Shown here in pieces: positions 17,245 to 30,398 of a stretch of DNA of 64,000 bases. The stretch is from Micromonospora_G sp040676775 (GTDB lineage: Bacteria > Actinomycetota > Actinomycetes > Mycobacteriales > Micromonosporaceae), in the NCBI RefSeq assembly GCF_040676775.1, contig NZ_JBFAPP010000014.1, positions 154,613-218,612 on the forward strand, written 5' to 3'. Position numbers and translations under genes: made by a program. The notes beneath the pieces were generated by a model. It saw nothing but the letters and a program-made list of their open reading frames with translations, did no database searches and was not told the origin of the DNA. Numbering within the stretch: the first letter of the stretch is position 1; every line of letters begins with the position of its first letter.

Positions 17245-18084
17245 TTAGCCGCGCTTGCGGGTCGCGTAGCGGCGGCGGACGATCAGCCGGTCGCTCGGCT
17301 GGCCCTTACGACGGGTGCGGCCCTCGGGCTTACCCTGCGGGTTCACCGGGTGACGACCACCGGACGTCTTGCCCTCACCACCACCGTGCGGGTGGTCGAC
17401 CGGGTTCATCGCGACACCACGGACGGTCGGGCGCTTGCCCTTCCACCGCATGCGGCCGGCCTTGCCCCAGTTGATGTTTGACTGGTCGGCGTTGCCGATC
17501 TCGCCCACGGTCGCCCGGCAGCGCACGTCGACCCGCCGGATTTCACCGGAGGGCATACGCAGCGTGGCGTACGCACCCTCGCGACCCAGCAGCTGGATGC
17601 CGACACCGGCCGAGCGGGCCAGCTTGGCCCCGCCGCCCGGGCGCAGCTCCACGCCGTGGATGGTGGTACCCACCGGGATGTTGCGCAGCGGCAGGTTGTT
17701 ACCCGGCTTGATGTCGGCGGTCGGGCCCGACTCCACCGGGTCGCCCTGCTTCAGGTCCTTCGGCGCGATGATGTACCGCTTCTCGCCGTCGGCGTAGTGC
17801 AGCAGCGCGATGCGCGCGGTCCGGTTCGGGTCGTACTCGATGTGCGCGACCTTGGCCGGCACGCCGTCCTTGTCGACCCGCTTGAAGTCGATCAGCCGGT
17901 ACTGCCGCTTGTGGCCGCCACCGTGGTGCCGGGTGGTGATCCGGCCGTGGGCGTTACGCCCACCCTTCTTCGGCAGCGGAGCCAGCAGCGACTTCTCGGG
18001 AGTCGACCTGGTGATCTCGGCGAAGTCGGCGACGCTGGAGCCACGTCGGCCAGGCGTCGTCGGCTTGTATTTACGGATTGCCAT
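17245..18084 (-). CDS. rplB: 50S ribosomal protein L2
   Basis: L2 is needed for subunit association and for peptidyl transferase assembly. The 279-residue product starts MAIRKYKPTTPGRRGSSVAD. It has the N-terminal OB-fold and an SH3-like C-domain with the highly conserved GVAMNPVDHPHGGGEGKTSG, which includes the functionally critical His. Length and context are normal. Confidence 0.98.
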   Translation of the reverse strand: MAIRKYKPTTPGRRGSSVADFAEITRSTPEKSLLAPLPKKGGRNAHGRITTRHHGGGHKRQYRLIDFKRVDKDGVPAKVAHIEYDPNRTARIALLHYADGEKRYIIAPKDLKQGDPVESGPTADIKPGNNLPLRNIPVGTTIHGVELRPGGGAKLARSAGVGIQLLGREGAYATLRMPSGEIRRVDVRCRATVGEIGNADQSNINWGKAGRMRWKGKRPTVRGVAMNPVDHPHGGGEGKTSGGRHPVNPQGKPEGRTRRKGQPSDRLIVRRRYATRKRG

Positions 18085-18096
18085 TGTCTACACCCC

Positions 18097-18399
18097 TCAG
18101 CTGACCGGGCCGCCGAAGGCCTCGATGCGGTCGCCGTCAGCCAGCTTCACCATCGCGCGCTTCGTGGCCTTGCGCTGGCCGAACCCATTGCGGGTCCGCT
18201 TGCGCTTGCCCTCGCGGTTGAGCGTGTTGACCGTCAGGACGCGCACGTCGAAGATCTGCTGGATAGCGATCTTGATCGCGGTCTTGTTCGCGTCCGGGTG
18301 CACCAGGAAGGTGTACCAGTTACGGTTCAGCTCGCTGTAGCTCTTCTCGGAGACGACCGGCGCGACGATGATGTCCCGCGGGTCGGCGATCGTGCTCAC
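18097..18399 (-). CDS. rplW: 50S ribosomal protein L23
   Basis: L23 is the docking site of trigger factor and SRP at the tunnel exit. The 100-residue product has PVVSEKSYSELNRNWYTFLV at the start and the conserved NTLNREGKRKRTRNGFGQRK loop. The start is GTG at 18399, overlapping the rplD stop (GTGA). Confidence 0.98.
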   Translation of the reverse strand: MSTIADPRDIIVAPVVSEKSYSELNRNWYTFLVHPDANKTAIKIAIQQIFDVRVLTVNTLNREGKRKRTRNGFGQRKATKRAMVKLADGDRIEAFGGPVS

Positions 18400-19067
18400 T
18401 TCTCGTCGCCCTCACTTCCGGACTCGTCCGCGGCCTGCGCCGCCGCCGGAACCCGCAGGAACTCGTCCAGCGCGTCCCGGGTGAAGATCACGTCATCGGC
18501 CACCAGCACGTCGTACGTGTTGAGCTGGCCGGCCTCGATCAGGTGCACCCGCGGCTCGTTGCGCAGCGAGAGCCAGTTGATCTCGTCGGTCCGGCTCAGC
18601 ACGACCAGGACCCGCTTGGCCTCGGTCAGCTTGGTCAGCGTGGCCAGGGCGGCCTTGGTCGACGGCTTCTCGCCACCGACGAACGCCTCCACCACGTGCA
18701 CCTGACCCGCGCGCGCCCGGTCCGACAGGGCACCGCGCAGTGCGGCGGCCTTCATCTTCTTCGGGGTCCGCTGGCTGTAGTCACGCGGCACCGGGCCGTG
18801 GACGACGCCACCACCGGCGAACTGCGGCGCACGGATCGAGCCCTGGCGGGCGCGACCGGTGCCCTTCTGCTTGTACGGCTTCTTGCCGCCACCGGCGACC
18901 TCACCGCGGGTCTTCGCCTTGTGCGTGCCCTGGCGCGCCGCGGCCAGCTGGGCCACCACGACCTGGTGCATCAGCGAAAGGTTCGCCTGCACGTCGAAGA
19001 TGCTGTCGGGCAGCTCGACCGAGCCGCTCTTGCCACCCTCGACGGTGCGCACGTCAACGGAGGTCAC
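18396..19067 (-). CDS. rplD: 50S ribosomal protein L4
   Basis: L4 lines the exit tunnel; in E. coli it also represses the S10 operon. The 223-residue product has the tunnel-loop signature GGGKKPYKQKGTGRARQGSI. Its tail is acidic (DESGSEGDEK). The start is GTG at 19067, overlapping the rplC stop (GTGA), so translation of rplC, rplD and rplW is likely coupled in a row. Confidence 0.98.
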   Translation of the reverse strand: MTSVDVRTVEGGKSGSVELPDSIFDVQANLSLMHQVVVAQLAAARQGTHKAKTRGEVAGGGKKPYKQKGTGRARQGSIRAPQFAGGGVVHGPVPRDYSQRTPKKMKAAALRGALSDRARAGQVHVVEAFVGGEKPSTKAALATLTKLTEAKRVLVVLSRTDEINWLSLRNEPRVHLIEAGQLNTYDVLVADDVIFTRDALDEFLRVPAAAQAADESGSEGDEK

Positions 19068-19729
19068 TTCGCCACACCGCCCTTCTTCACCTGCGCCTTG
19101 GCGGCGGAACGCACCAGCACCAGGGCGCCCTTGGGGCCCGGGATGGCGCCGCGGACGAGCAGCAGGTTCTGCTCGGCGTCGACCGCCTGGATCACCAGGT
19201 TCTGCACGGTGAAGCGGCGCGCACCCATCCGACCGGCCATCCGTACGCCCTTGAAGACGCGACCGGGGGTCGCGCAGGCGCCGATGGAGCCGGGCGAGCG
19301 GTGCTTGCGCTCGACACCGTGGCTGGCACGCAGGCCGTGGAAGCCGTGCCGCTTCATCACACCGGCGAAGCCCTTGCCCTTGGTCCGGCCGGTCACGTCG
19401 ATCGAGGCGCCCTTGGGGAACGCGTCGACGGTGACCTCCTGACCGAGCTCGTACTCCGAGGCGTCGGCCGTGCGCAGCTCGACGATGTGCCGCCGAGGGG
19501 CCACACCGGACTTCGCGAAGTGCCCGGCCCGCGGCTTCTTGACCTTGCGCGGGTCAACTACGCCGTACGCCAACTGGATCGCGGAGTACCCGTCCTTGTC
19601 GGTGGTACGGACCTGGCTCACGACGCACGGGCCGGCCTGCACCACGGTCACCGGGACAACGCGGTTGTTGTCCCAGACCTGGGTCATGCCGAGCTTGGCG
19701 CCCAGGATGCCCTTAACTTGCCTGTCCAT
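19064..19729 (-). CDS. rplC: 50S ribosomal protein L3
   Basis: L3 is one of two proteins that start 50S assembly and reaches towards the peptidyl transferase centre. The 221-residue product starts MDRQVKGILGAKLGMTQVWD and holds GFAGVMKRHGFHGLRASHG and the ending RGAIPGPKGALVLVRSA. The ATG follows the rpsJ stop by 11 bases with AGGGA upstream. Confidence 0.98.
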   Translation of the reverse strand: MDRQVKGILGAKLGMTQVWDNNRVVPVTVVQAGPCVVSQVRTTDKDGYSAIQLAYGVVDPRKVKKPRAGHFAKSGVAPRRHIVELRTADASEYELGQEVTVDAFPKGASIDVTGRTKGKGFAGVMKRHGFHGLRASHGVERKHRSPGSIGACATPGRVFKGVRMAGRMGARRFTVQNLVIQAVDAEQNLLLVRGAIPGPKGALVLVRSAAKAQVKKGGVAK

Positions 19730-19740
19730 TAGTCCGGTCC

Positions 19741-20049
19741 CTACAGCTTGATCTCGATGTCGACGCCAGCCGGCAGGTCGAGGCGCATGAGCGAGTCGAC
19801 CGTCTTCGGGGTCGGGTCGATGATGTCGATCAGACGCTTGTGCGTGCGCATTTCGAAGTGCTCGCGCGAGTCCTTGTACTTGTGCGGCGAACGGATCACG
19901 CAGAAACGGTTGATCTCCGTGGGCAGCGGCACCGGGCCCGCGACCTGCGCCCCGGTGCGCGTCACCGTCTCCACGATCTTCCGCGCCGAGGAGTCGACGA
20001 CCTCGTGGTCATAGGCCTTGAGCCGGATGCGGATCTTCTGTCCCGCCAT
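19741..20049 (-). CDS. rpsJ: 30S ribosomal protein S10
   Basis: S10 is a 30S head protein that also serves as NusE in antitermination with NusB and NusG. The 102-residue product starts [20 protein letters not shown] and contains [20 protein letters not shown]. The open frame runs 22 codons further up, but the ATG at 20049 matches the family start and has AAGGAA upstream. It opens the S10 operon. Confidence 0.98.
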
Positions 20050-20398
20050 GGTGGCTTCTGTTCCTTCTCTCGATGCCGCTGTCTTGCGGGTGCTCACCAC
20101 CTGGTAGAGCCCCACTTCGCCGACCCCCGCGGTCGGGCGTGTCGCGCTCCGGGATCAGACTCCGCCCGGGGTTACCCGAGGCGATCTGACCTTCGCGGGT
20201 CGGTCGAGGCGTCCGTCATGCAGAACATGGTGCGGACGCCGTGCGAGGGTGGTTGACCACTGTGGCGGTCAACCACCCTGCGCGCGACTCTTCGTCGACA
20301 CTCACCCAGGAGACCCGGGCGCGCGCCAACAAACGGTCGGTACGCAACCTGACTAGTATGCCGTACTACCGCACGGCACACCTAATCGGGGTTACCTT
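20050..20398 (-). promoter_or_regulatory. tuf-rpsJ intergenic region with leader hairpin
   Basis: A 349-base gap without a gene. It holds a 13-bp hairpin (20246-20258 and 20267-20279), which may end tuf transcription or attenuate the S10 operon; no T-run follows it. On the minus strand a CATACT box at 20357-20362 could be a -10 element for the S10 operon, but the matching -35 is weak. The promoter call is tentative. Confidence 0.4.
20246..20279 (-). terminator. Hairpin downstream of tuf
   Basis: Perfect 13-bp stem with an 8-base loop, about 120 bases behind the tuf stop codon. There is no T-run on either strand. It probably ends or processes the str operon transcript, or regulates the S10 operon leader. 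Confidence 0.5.
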
Positions 20399-21592
<1,194 letters not shown>

Positions 21593-21827
21593 TGGTGTCC
21601 TCCTGTGGACTTCTTGGTTAGTACGCCCGGCACGCCATTCGGCGTTCAGGACTCTGTCGACAGCCTTACCGGCCGATTTCCGGCCGGGAAGTACTTGGGT
21701 CTTGCGGCGGTGAAACCTTCAGGCCTGGTCTCTTGCAGCCCGGCCCGGGCAGACCGCGGGCGAGATTACCCGCCCGTGGTCCTAGCGGTATCACCGGCCC
21801 GGCATCGGAAGAGTTGAGCGTCTCCGC

Positions 21828-23924
21828 TCACTCACCCGTCGCCTTCGCGATGATCTCCTTCGCGACGCTCTGGGGAACCTCGGCGTAGGAGTCGAACTGC
21901 ATGCTGTAGCTAGCCCGGCCCTGGGTCTTCGACCGCAGGTCGCCGACATAGCCGAACATCTCCGACAGCGGCACCAGGGCGCGGACGATGCGAGCACCGC
22001 TCCGCTCCTCCATGGCCTGGATGATGCCGCGGCGGGAGTTGATGTCGCCGATGACGTCACCCATGTTTTCCTCAGGGGTGGTGACCTCGACTGCCATCAT
22101 CGGCTCGAGCAGTGCGGGATCGGCCTTGCGGGCCGCTTCCTTGAGCACCATCGAGCCGGCGATCTTGAACGCCATTTCGGACGAGTCGACCTCGTGGTAC
22201 TGCCCGTCCAGCAGCGTCAGCTTCAGGCCGACCAGCGGGTAACCGGCCAGGGTGCCGTACTGCATGGCGTCCTGGGCGCCGGCGTCGACCGACGGGATGA
22301 ACTCCCGCGGGATGCGACCACCGCTGACCGCGTTCACGAACTCGTACGTCGGCTGGTCGTTGCCGAGCGGCAGCGGCTCGAGGCTGACGATGACCCGGGC
22401 GTACTGACCCGAACCACCGGTCTGCTTCTTGTGCGTGTGCTCGACCTTCTCCACCTTGCGGCGGATGGTCTCGCGGTACGCCACCTGCGGCTTGCCGATG
22501 TTGGCCTCGACGTTGAACTCGCGGCGCATCCGGTCGACCAGGATGTCCAGGTGCAGCTCGCCCATGCCGGAGATGACCGTCTGGCCGGTCTCCTCGTCGA
22601 GCCGGACCCGGAAGGTCGGGTCCTCCTCGGCCAGCCGCTGGATCGCGGTGCCGAGCTTCTCCTGGTCGGACTTGGTCTTCGGCTCGATCGCCACGTTGAT
22701 GACCGGCTCCGGGAACGTCATCGACTCCAGGATGACCGGGTTCGACGGGTCGGAGAGCGTGTCACCGGTGGTGGTCTGCTTCAGACCCTGGACCGCGATG
22801 ATGTCGCCAGCCTGGGCCGAGGGACGCTCTTCCCGCTTGTTGGCGTGCATCTGGTAGATCTTGCCGATCCGCTCCTTGCGGTCCTTGGTGGAGTTGACCA
22901 CCTGGGAACCGGACTCGAGCGTGCCGGAGTAGACCCGTACGTAGGTGAGCTTGCCGAGGTGCTTGTCGGTCTGGATCTTGAAGGCCAGACCGGCGAACGG
23001 CTCGCTGTTCGAGGGCTTGCGCAGCAGGACGGTCTCGCCGTCGAGCGCGGTGCCCTCGACCGCCGGGATGTCCAGCGGCGACGGCAGGAAGTCGACCACG
23101 GCGTCGAGCATCGGCTGGACGCCCTTGTTCTTGAACGCCGAACCGCAGAGCACCGGGTTCGCCTTGCCCGCGATCGTGGCCCGCCGGATGGCGGACTTGA
23201 TCTCGTCGACGGAGATGTCCTCGCCCTCGAGGTACTTCTCCATCACCGAGTCGTCGACGTCGGCCAGCGTCTCGATGAGCTTGTCGCGCCACTCGGCGGC
23301 GGAGTCGGCAAGGTCGGCCGGGATCTCCTCGACCGCGTAGTCCTCGCCCTTCTGGGTCTCGCCACGCCAGGTCAGCGCGCGCATACCGATCAGGTCGACG
23401 ACACCGATGTGGTCACCCTCGAGCCCGATCGGGATCTGGAGCACCAGCGGGGTGGCGTTCAGCCGGTCGATCATCATCTGCACGCAGCGGAAGAAGTCGG
23501 CGCCGGTCCGGTCGAGCTTGTTGACGAAGCACATCCGGGGGACGTTGTACTTGTCCGCCTGGCGCCAGACGTTCTCGGTCTGCGGCTCCACGCCGGCGAC
23601 CCCGTCGTACACCGCGACCGCACCGTCCAGCACCCGCAGCGACCGCTCGACCTCGACCGTGAAGTCGACGTGGCCAGGCGTGTCGATGATCTGGATCGTG
23701 TGGCCCTTCCACTCACACTTGGTGGCGGCGGAGGTGATGGTGATTCCCCGCTCCTGCTCCTGCTCCATCCAGTCCATGACGGCGGCGCCCTCGTGGACCT
23801 CACCGATCTTGTACGTGATGCCGGTGTAGAACAGGATCCGCTCGGTGGTCGTGGTCTTACCAGCATCGATGTGCGCCATGATGCCGATGTTGCGTACCTT
23901 GGCGAGCGCGTCTGCGGCGGCCAC
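21828..23924 (-). CDS. fusA: Elongation factor G
   Basis: The GTPase that drives ribosomal translocation. The 698-residue product has the G motifs AHIDAGKTT, DTPGHVDF and NKLD, followed by domains II-V, including GMGELHLDILVDRMRREF. The start is GTG at 23924 with only a weak ribosome binding site. It stands between rpsG and tuf; a short GC hairpin lies in the gap on the rpsG side. Confidence 0.98.
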   Translation of the reverse strand: MAAADALAKVRNIGIMAHIDAGKTTTTERILFYTGITYKIGEVHEGAAVMDWMEQEQERGITITSAATKCEWKGHTIQIIDTPGHVDFTVEVERSLRVLDGAVAVYDGVAGVEPQTENVWRQADKYNVPRMCFVNKLDRTGADFFRCVQMMIDRLNATPLVLQIPIGLEGDHIGVVDLIGMRALTWRGETQKGEDYAVEEIPADLADSAAEWRDKLIETLADVDDSVMEKYLEGEDISVDEIKSAIRRATIAGKANPVLCGSAFKNKGVQPMLDAVVDFLPSPLDIPAVEGTALDGETVLLRKPSNSEPFAGLAFKIQTDKHLGKLTYVRVYSGTLESGSQVVNSTKDRKERIGKIYQMHANKREERPSAQAGDIIAVQGLKQTTTGDTLSDPSNPVILESMTFPEPVINVAIEPKTKSDQEKLGTAIQRLAEEDPTFRVRLDEETGQTVISGMGELHLDILVDRMRREFNVEANIGKPQVAYRETIRRKVEKVEHTHKKQTGGSGQYARVIVSLEPLPLGNDQPTYEFVNAVSGGRIPREFIPSVDAGAQDAMQYGTLAGYPLVGLKLTLLDGQYHEVDSSEMAFKIAGSMVLKEAARKADPALLEPMMAVEVTTPEENMGDVIGDINSRRGIIQAMEERSGARIVRALVPLSEMFGYVGDLRSKTQGRASYSMQFDSYAEVPQSVAKEIIAKATGE

Positions 23925-23960
23925 TTCAATCCCTACTTATCGTCGTCTCGACAACCTGGT

Positions 23961-23988
23961 CGTGCCGCCGCCCTGCGGCGGCGGCACG
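23961..23988 (-). other. GC hairpin between rpsG and fusA
   Basis: Perfect 12-bp stem (23961-23972 and 23977-23988) with a 4-base loop, only 8 bases behind the rpsG stop. It lies within the str operon, so it is more likely a processing or partial attenuation site than a full terminator. Confidence 0.45.
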
Positions 23989-23995
23989 AGGCGTG

Positions 23996-24466
23996 TTACC
24001 AGCGGTAGTGCGCGAAGGCCTTGTTCGACTCGGCCATCTTGTGCGTGTCCTCGCGCCGCTTGACGGCGGCACCGAGGCCGTTGCTCGCGTCGAGCAGCTC
24101 GTTCATCAGGCGCTCGATCATCGTCTTTTCCCGACGCGCCTTGGAGTACGTGACCAGCCAGCGCAGGCCGAGCGTGGTCGCCCGGGCCGGGCGAACCTCG
24201 ACCGGCACCTGGTAGGTGGCGCCACCGACCCGGCGGCTGCGCACCTCCAGCGTCGGCTTCACGTTGTCCATCGCCCGCTTGAGGGTGACTACCGGGTCGG
24301 TGCCCGACTTCTCCCGGCAGCCCTCGAGGGCGCCGTAGACGATGCGCTCGGCGAGCTGACGCTTGCCACGAAGCAGGATCTTGTTCACCAGCTGGGTGAC
24401 CAGCGGCGAGTTGTATACCGGGTCGGCGACCAACGGCCGGCGCGGAGCGGGTCCCTTACGCGGCAT
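23996..24466 (-). CDS. rpsG: 30S ribosomal protein S7
   Basis: S7 nucleates the 30S head and contacts E-site tRNA. The 156-residue product starts MPRKGPAPRRPLVADPVYNS and carries the signature LVNKILLRGKRQLAERIVYG. The frame is open upstream to 24553, but the ATG at 24466 is the family start and lies one base behind the rpsL stop. Confidence 0.98.
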   Translation of the reverse strand: MPRKGPAPRRPLVADPVYNSPLVTQLVNKILLRGKRQLAERIVYGALEGCREKSGTDPVVTLKRAMDNVKPTLEVRSRRVGGATYQVPVEVRPARATTLGLRWLVTYSKARREKTMIERLMNELLDASNGLGAAVKRREDTHKMAESNKAFAHYRW

Positions 24467-24467
24467 G

Positions 24468-24842
<375 letters not shown>

Positions 24843-25135
24843 CGGGTTTTCCGCTCCCTCCGACCGCCTGCCTGGCGGTCGCGCCTTGGTCGTAGTCGCC
24901 CGGGTGGGTGACTCTCCTACATTCCAACCGAACCCGTCCGTGGACGGCTCCGGCACCCGCGGTCGGGCGTGTCGCCCGTCCACGGTCCCGCTGCGCGCTC
25001 TCGCCCGCACCGGTTTTATCCGGTCGGCGTACGTTCACCGCCGACCTCTTCGACTGGGTCGTGATGCCGCTCGATGGCCGGATACCGGCTCGCGAGCACA
25101 CACGAGTTGCCCGGGCGAGCCCGGGCACGAGGGGA

Positions 25136-25164
25136 AGGGTACCTACCAGAAGCACCCAGGTCAA
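25136..25164 (-). promoter_or_regulatory. Candidate str operon promoter
   Basis: On the minus strand TTGACC (25164-25159) is followed after exactly 17 bases by TACCCT (25141-25136), a good housekeeping-sigma match with a TANNNT -10 box. It lies just behind the terminator of the preceding gene and upstream of rpsL. Confidence 0.55.
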
Positions 25165-25180
25165 AACGGGGGTTCCCCGA

Positions 25181-25198
25181 AAAGCCACGCCGTGGCTT
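25181..25198 (-). terminator. Short hairpin with T-run after the 25.3 kb gene
   Basis: AAGCCAC and GTGGCTT pair around a 3-base loop within 25182-25198. On the minus strand the stem runs into TTTT, the form of a classical intrinsic terminator. It lies about 110 bases behind the stop of the membrane-protein gene and before the str promoter. Confidence 0.55.
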
Positions 25199-25305
25199 CC
25201 CGGCCCGTCCTGCCCGCGCACCCACAGCAGGCACCTCTAGCAGCAAGTGTACCGGCACCGCAGGAATTCGGCCCGGCCGGCCCCCGGACCGGGACCGGCG
25301 CCGGA

Positions 25306-25851
25306 TCAGCCGAGCTGCAGGAGCACCGCCAGCCCGAACCCGATCACGGTCAGCCCGAGGCCCGCCGCACCGCACCAGATACCGGACACCGCCAGTCCCG
25401 CTCCGACGAAACGGACACCGGACGACGGCGTCGCGGCTCGGGTCTGCCGCCGCCCGAGCACCCCGAGCACGATCGCCGCAGCACCCAGCAACGCGCCCAG
25501 GACGCCGAAGGCGCCGGCCACCCAGGCGCCCCACCCACCGCTCACGCCGACCAGCCCGAAGCAGAAGACCACCAGCGAGACGACGATGGCGGCGATGCCG
25601 GCGGCCAGCGCGCCGACCGCCAGCCCGGAGGTGATCGGCGGCACATCCAGGTAGGCGAGGCCGAACGGCGTACCGGGGACGGGGTCGACCCGGCGGGGTG
25701 GGCGCCACGTCTCGCGCGGCGGCAGGGGCACCGGGGCCGGTCGCCCCGGGCCGGCCGGCGCCGGCACGGTCGCGGGGAAACCCGCCTGCGGGTACGCCGA
25801 CGGCTGGCCGCCCGGTCCCGAGGGTGGCCGCGCCTCTTCCGTCACCGACAT
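25306..25851 (-). CDS. Pro-rich DUF4190-like four-helix membrane protein
   Basis: No assigned function. Starting at ATG 25851 (GGAGGGGG immediately upstream), the product has about 181 residues. The first 70 are Pro-, Ala- and Gly-rich and probably disordered. The rest forms about four hydrophobic segments, with the pattern SGLAVGALAAGIAAIVVSLV and LGALLGAAAIVLGVLGRRQT seen in actinobacterial DUF4190 proteins. An upstream in-frame ATG at 25914 is possible. It lies between rpoC and rpsL, together with a similar smaller gene upstream on the same strand, so the two may form an operon. Confidence 0.75.
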   Translation of the reverse strand: MSVTEEARPPSGPGGQPSAYPQAGFPATVPAPAGPGRPAPVPLPPRETWRPPRRVDPVPGTPFGLAYLDVPPITSGLAVGALAAGIAAIVVSLVVFCFGLVGVSGGWGAWVAGAFGVLGALLGAAAIVLGVLGRRQTRAATPSSGVRFVGAGLAVSGIWCGAAGLGLTVIGFGLAVLLQLG

Positions 25852-25945
25852 CCCCCTCCGACAGCCAAGCCCCGGCCGGGCCGGACCGGGCTGGTCCTCC
25901 GACGGGGTCCCCACACTCTAGGCGGTCTCCCGCCGGGGCAGTGCG

Positions 25946-26308
25946 CTAGTTGATGGTGGGTGCGAAGTCCTGACCACCGGGCGTGCCGGCGAGGTGCAGC
26001 AGCCCGATCACGACCACCACCACGGCCGTGACGGTGGCCAGCGTCATGCCGGCCCAGGCCAGCCGCTCCCCCCGGCGCAACAGTGCCGCACCGGTGAGGT
26101 AACCGGCCGAGGCGTACGCCTCCCGGCGGGCCTGCCGCGCCAGCAGCAGCGCGATCGTGGCCGGCACGATGCCGCCGAGGAACACCCCCGTGAGCGCGGC
26201 CATCAGACCCAGCGCGAAGACCGCCCGGGCCTTCGTCGAGCGCACCGGATCCGGGTCGAGCGGGTGCCGCAGCAGCGGTCCGGGCAGGGTCACCGGCGTC
26301 ATCTCCAC
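25946..26308 (-). CDS. Small DUF4190-like two-to-three-helix membrane protein
   Basis: A 120-residue protein of unknown function. It has hydrophobic segments around residues 28-57 (ALGLMAALTGVFLGGIVPAT) and 84-105 (AGMTLATVTAVVVVVIGLLH) with a basic loop between (RQARREAY). The helix, basic loop, helix pattern with a GERLAWAGM motif resembles DUF4190 proteins. It lies between the rpoC terminator and the similar gene at 25.3-25.9 kb, about 95 bases apart. Codon use matches its neighbours. Confidence 0.7.
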   Translation of the reverse strand: MEMTPVTLPGPLLRHPLDPDPVRSTKARAVFALGLMAALTGVFLGGIVPATIALLLARQARREAYASAGYLTGAALLRRGERLAWAGMTLATVTAVVVVVIGLLHLAGTPGGQDFAPTIN

Positions 26309-26328
26309 CCGGCCAGCCTACAAACAGG

Positions 26329-26370
26329 CGAGCGCCCCACGCGCCGTCAGTACGGCACATGGGGCGCTCG
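26329..26370 (-). terminator. Terminator after rpoC
   Basis: Outer stem of 11 bp (26329-26339 with 26360-26370) and an inner GCCGT/ACGGC stem with a 4-base loop. On the minus strand it is followed by CCTGTTTG. It lies 12 bases behind the rpoC stop and should end the rpoB-rpoC transcript. Confidence 0.7.
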
Positions 26371-26382
26371 GACCCGTTCTGG

Positions 26383-30270
<3,888 letters not shown>

Positions 30271-30321
30271 GTTATGTATCCCTCGTGTCGTGTCTTATTT
30301 CGTTGCTAGCTCTCCCGGGAA

Positions 30322-30392
30322 AGGTCTGGGGCAGGGTGACCCACGAAGGGATCAAGCCTGACCACCGGAGCGGGTCACCCTGCCCCAGACCT
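30322..30392 (-). repeat. Long hairpin element with conserved loop, copy 2 (rpoC-rpoB gap)
   Basis: Perfect 21-bp arms at 30322-30342 and 30372-30392 with a 29-base loop that holds GGGATCAAGCCTGACC (30348-30363). The loop core and the inner stem architecture GTG-N-CCC / GGG-N-CAC are shared with the map-adk element at 7927-7997, while the outer stem differs. The element fills most of the gap between rpoB and rpoC and would be part of their common mRNA. Confidence 0.75.
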
Positions 30393-30398
30393 AACGCC

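Larger units (their letters stand above)
24843..25305. other. Gene-free leader region of the str operon
   Basis: A 463-base stretch with no convincing gene. It holds the terminator of the upstream membrane-protein genes (25181-25198) and a candidate str operon promoter (25136-25164), followed by a long 5' leader. I see no riboswitch or recognised leader-peptide signature in it. Confidence 0.6.

Noticed and set aside
22194..24008. 604-codon plus-strand open frame opposite fusA
   Set aside because: Shadow of elongation factor G; no signature of its own.
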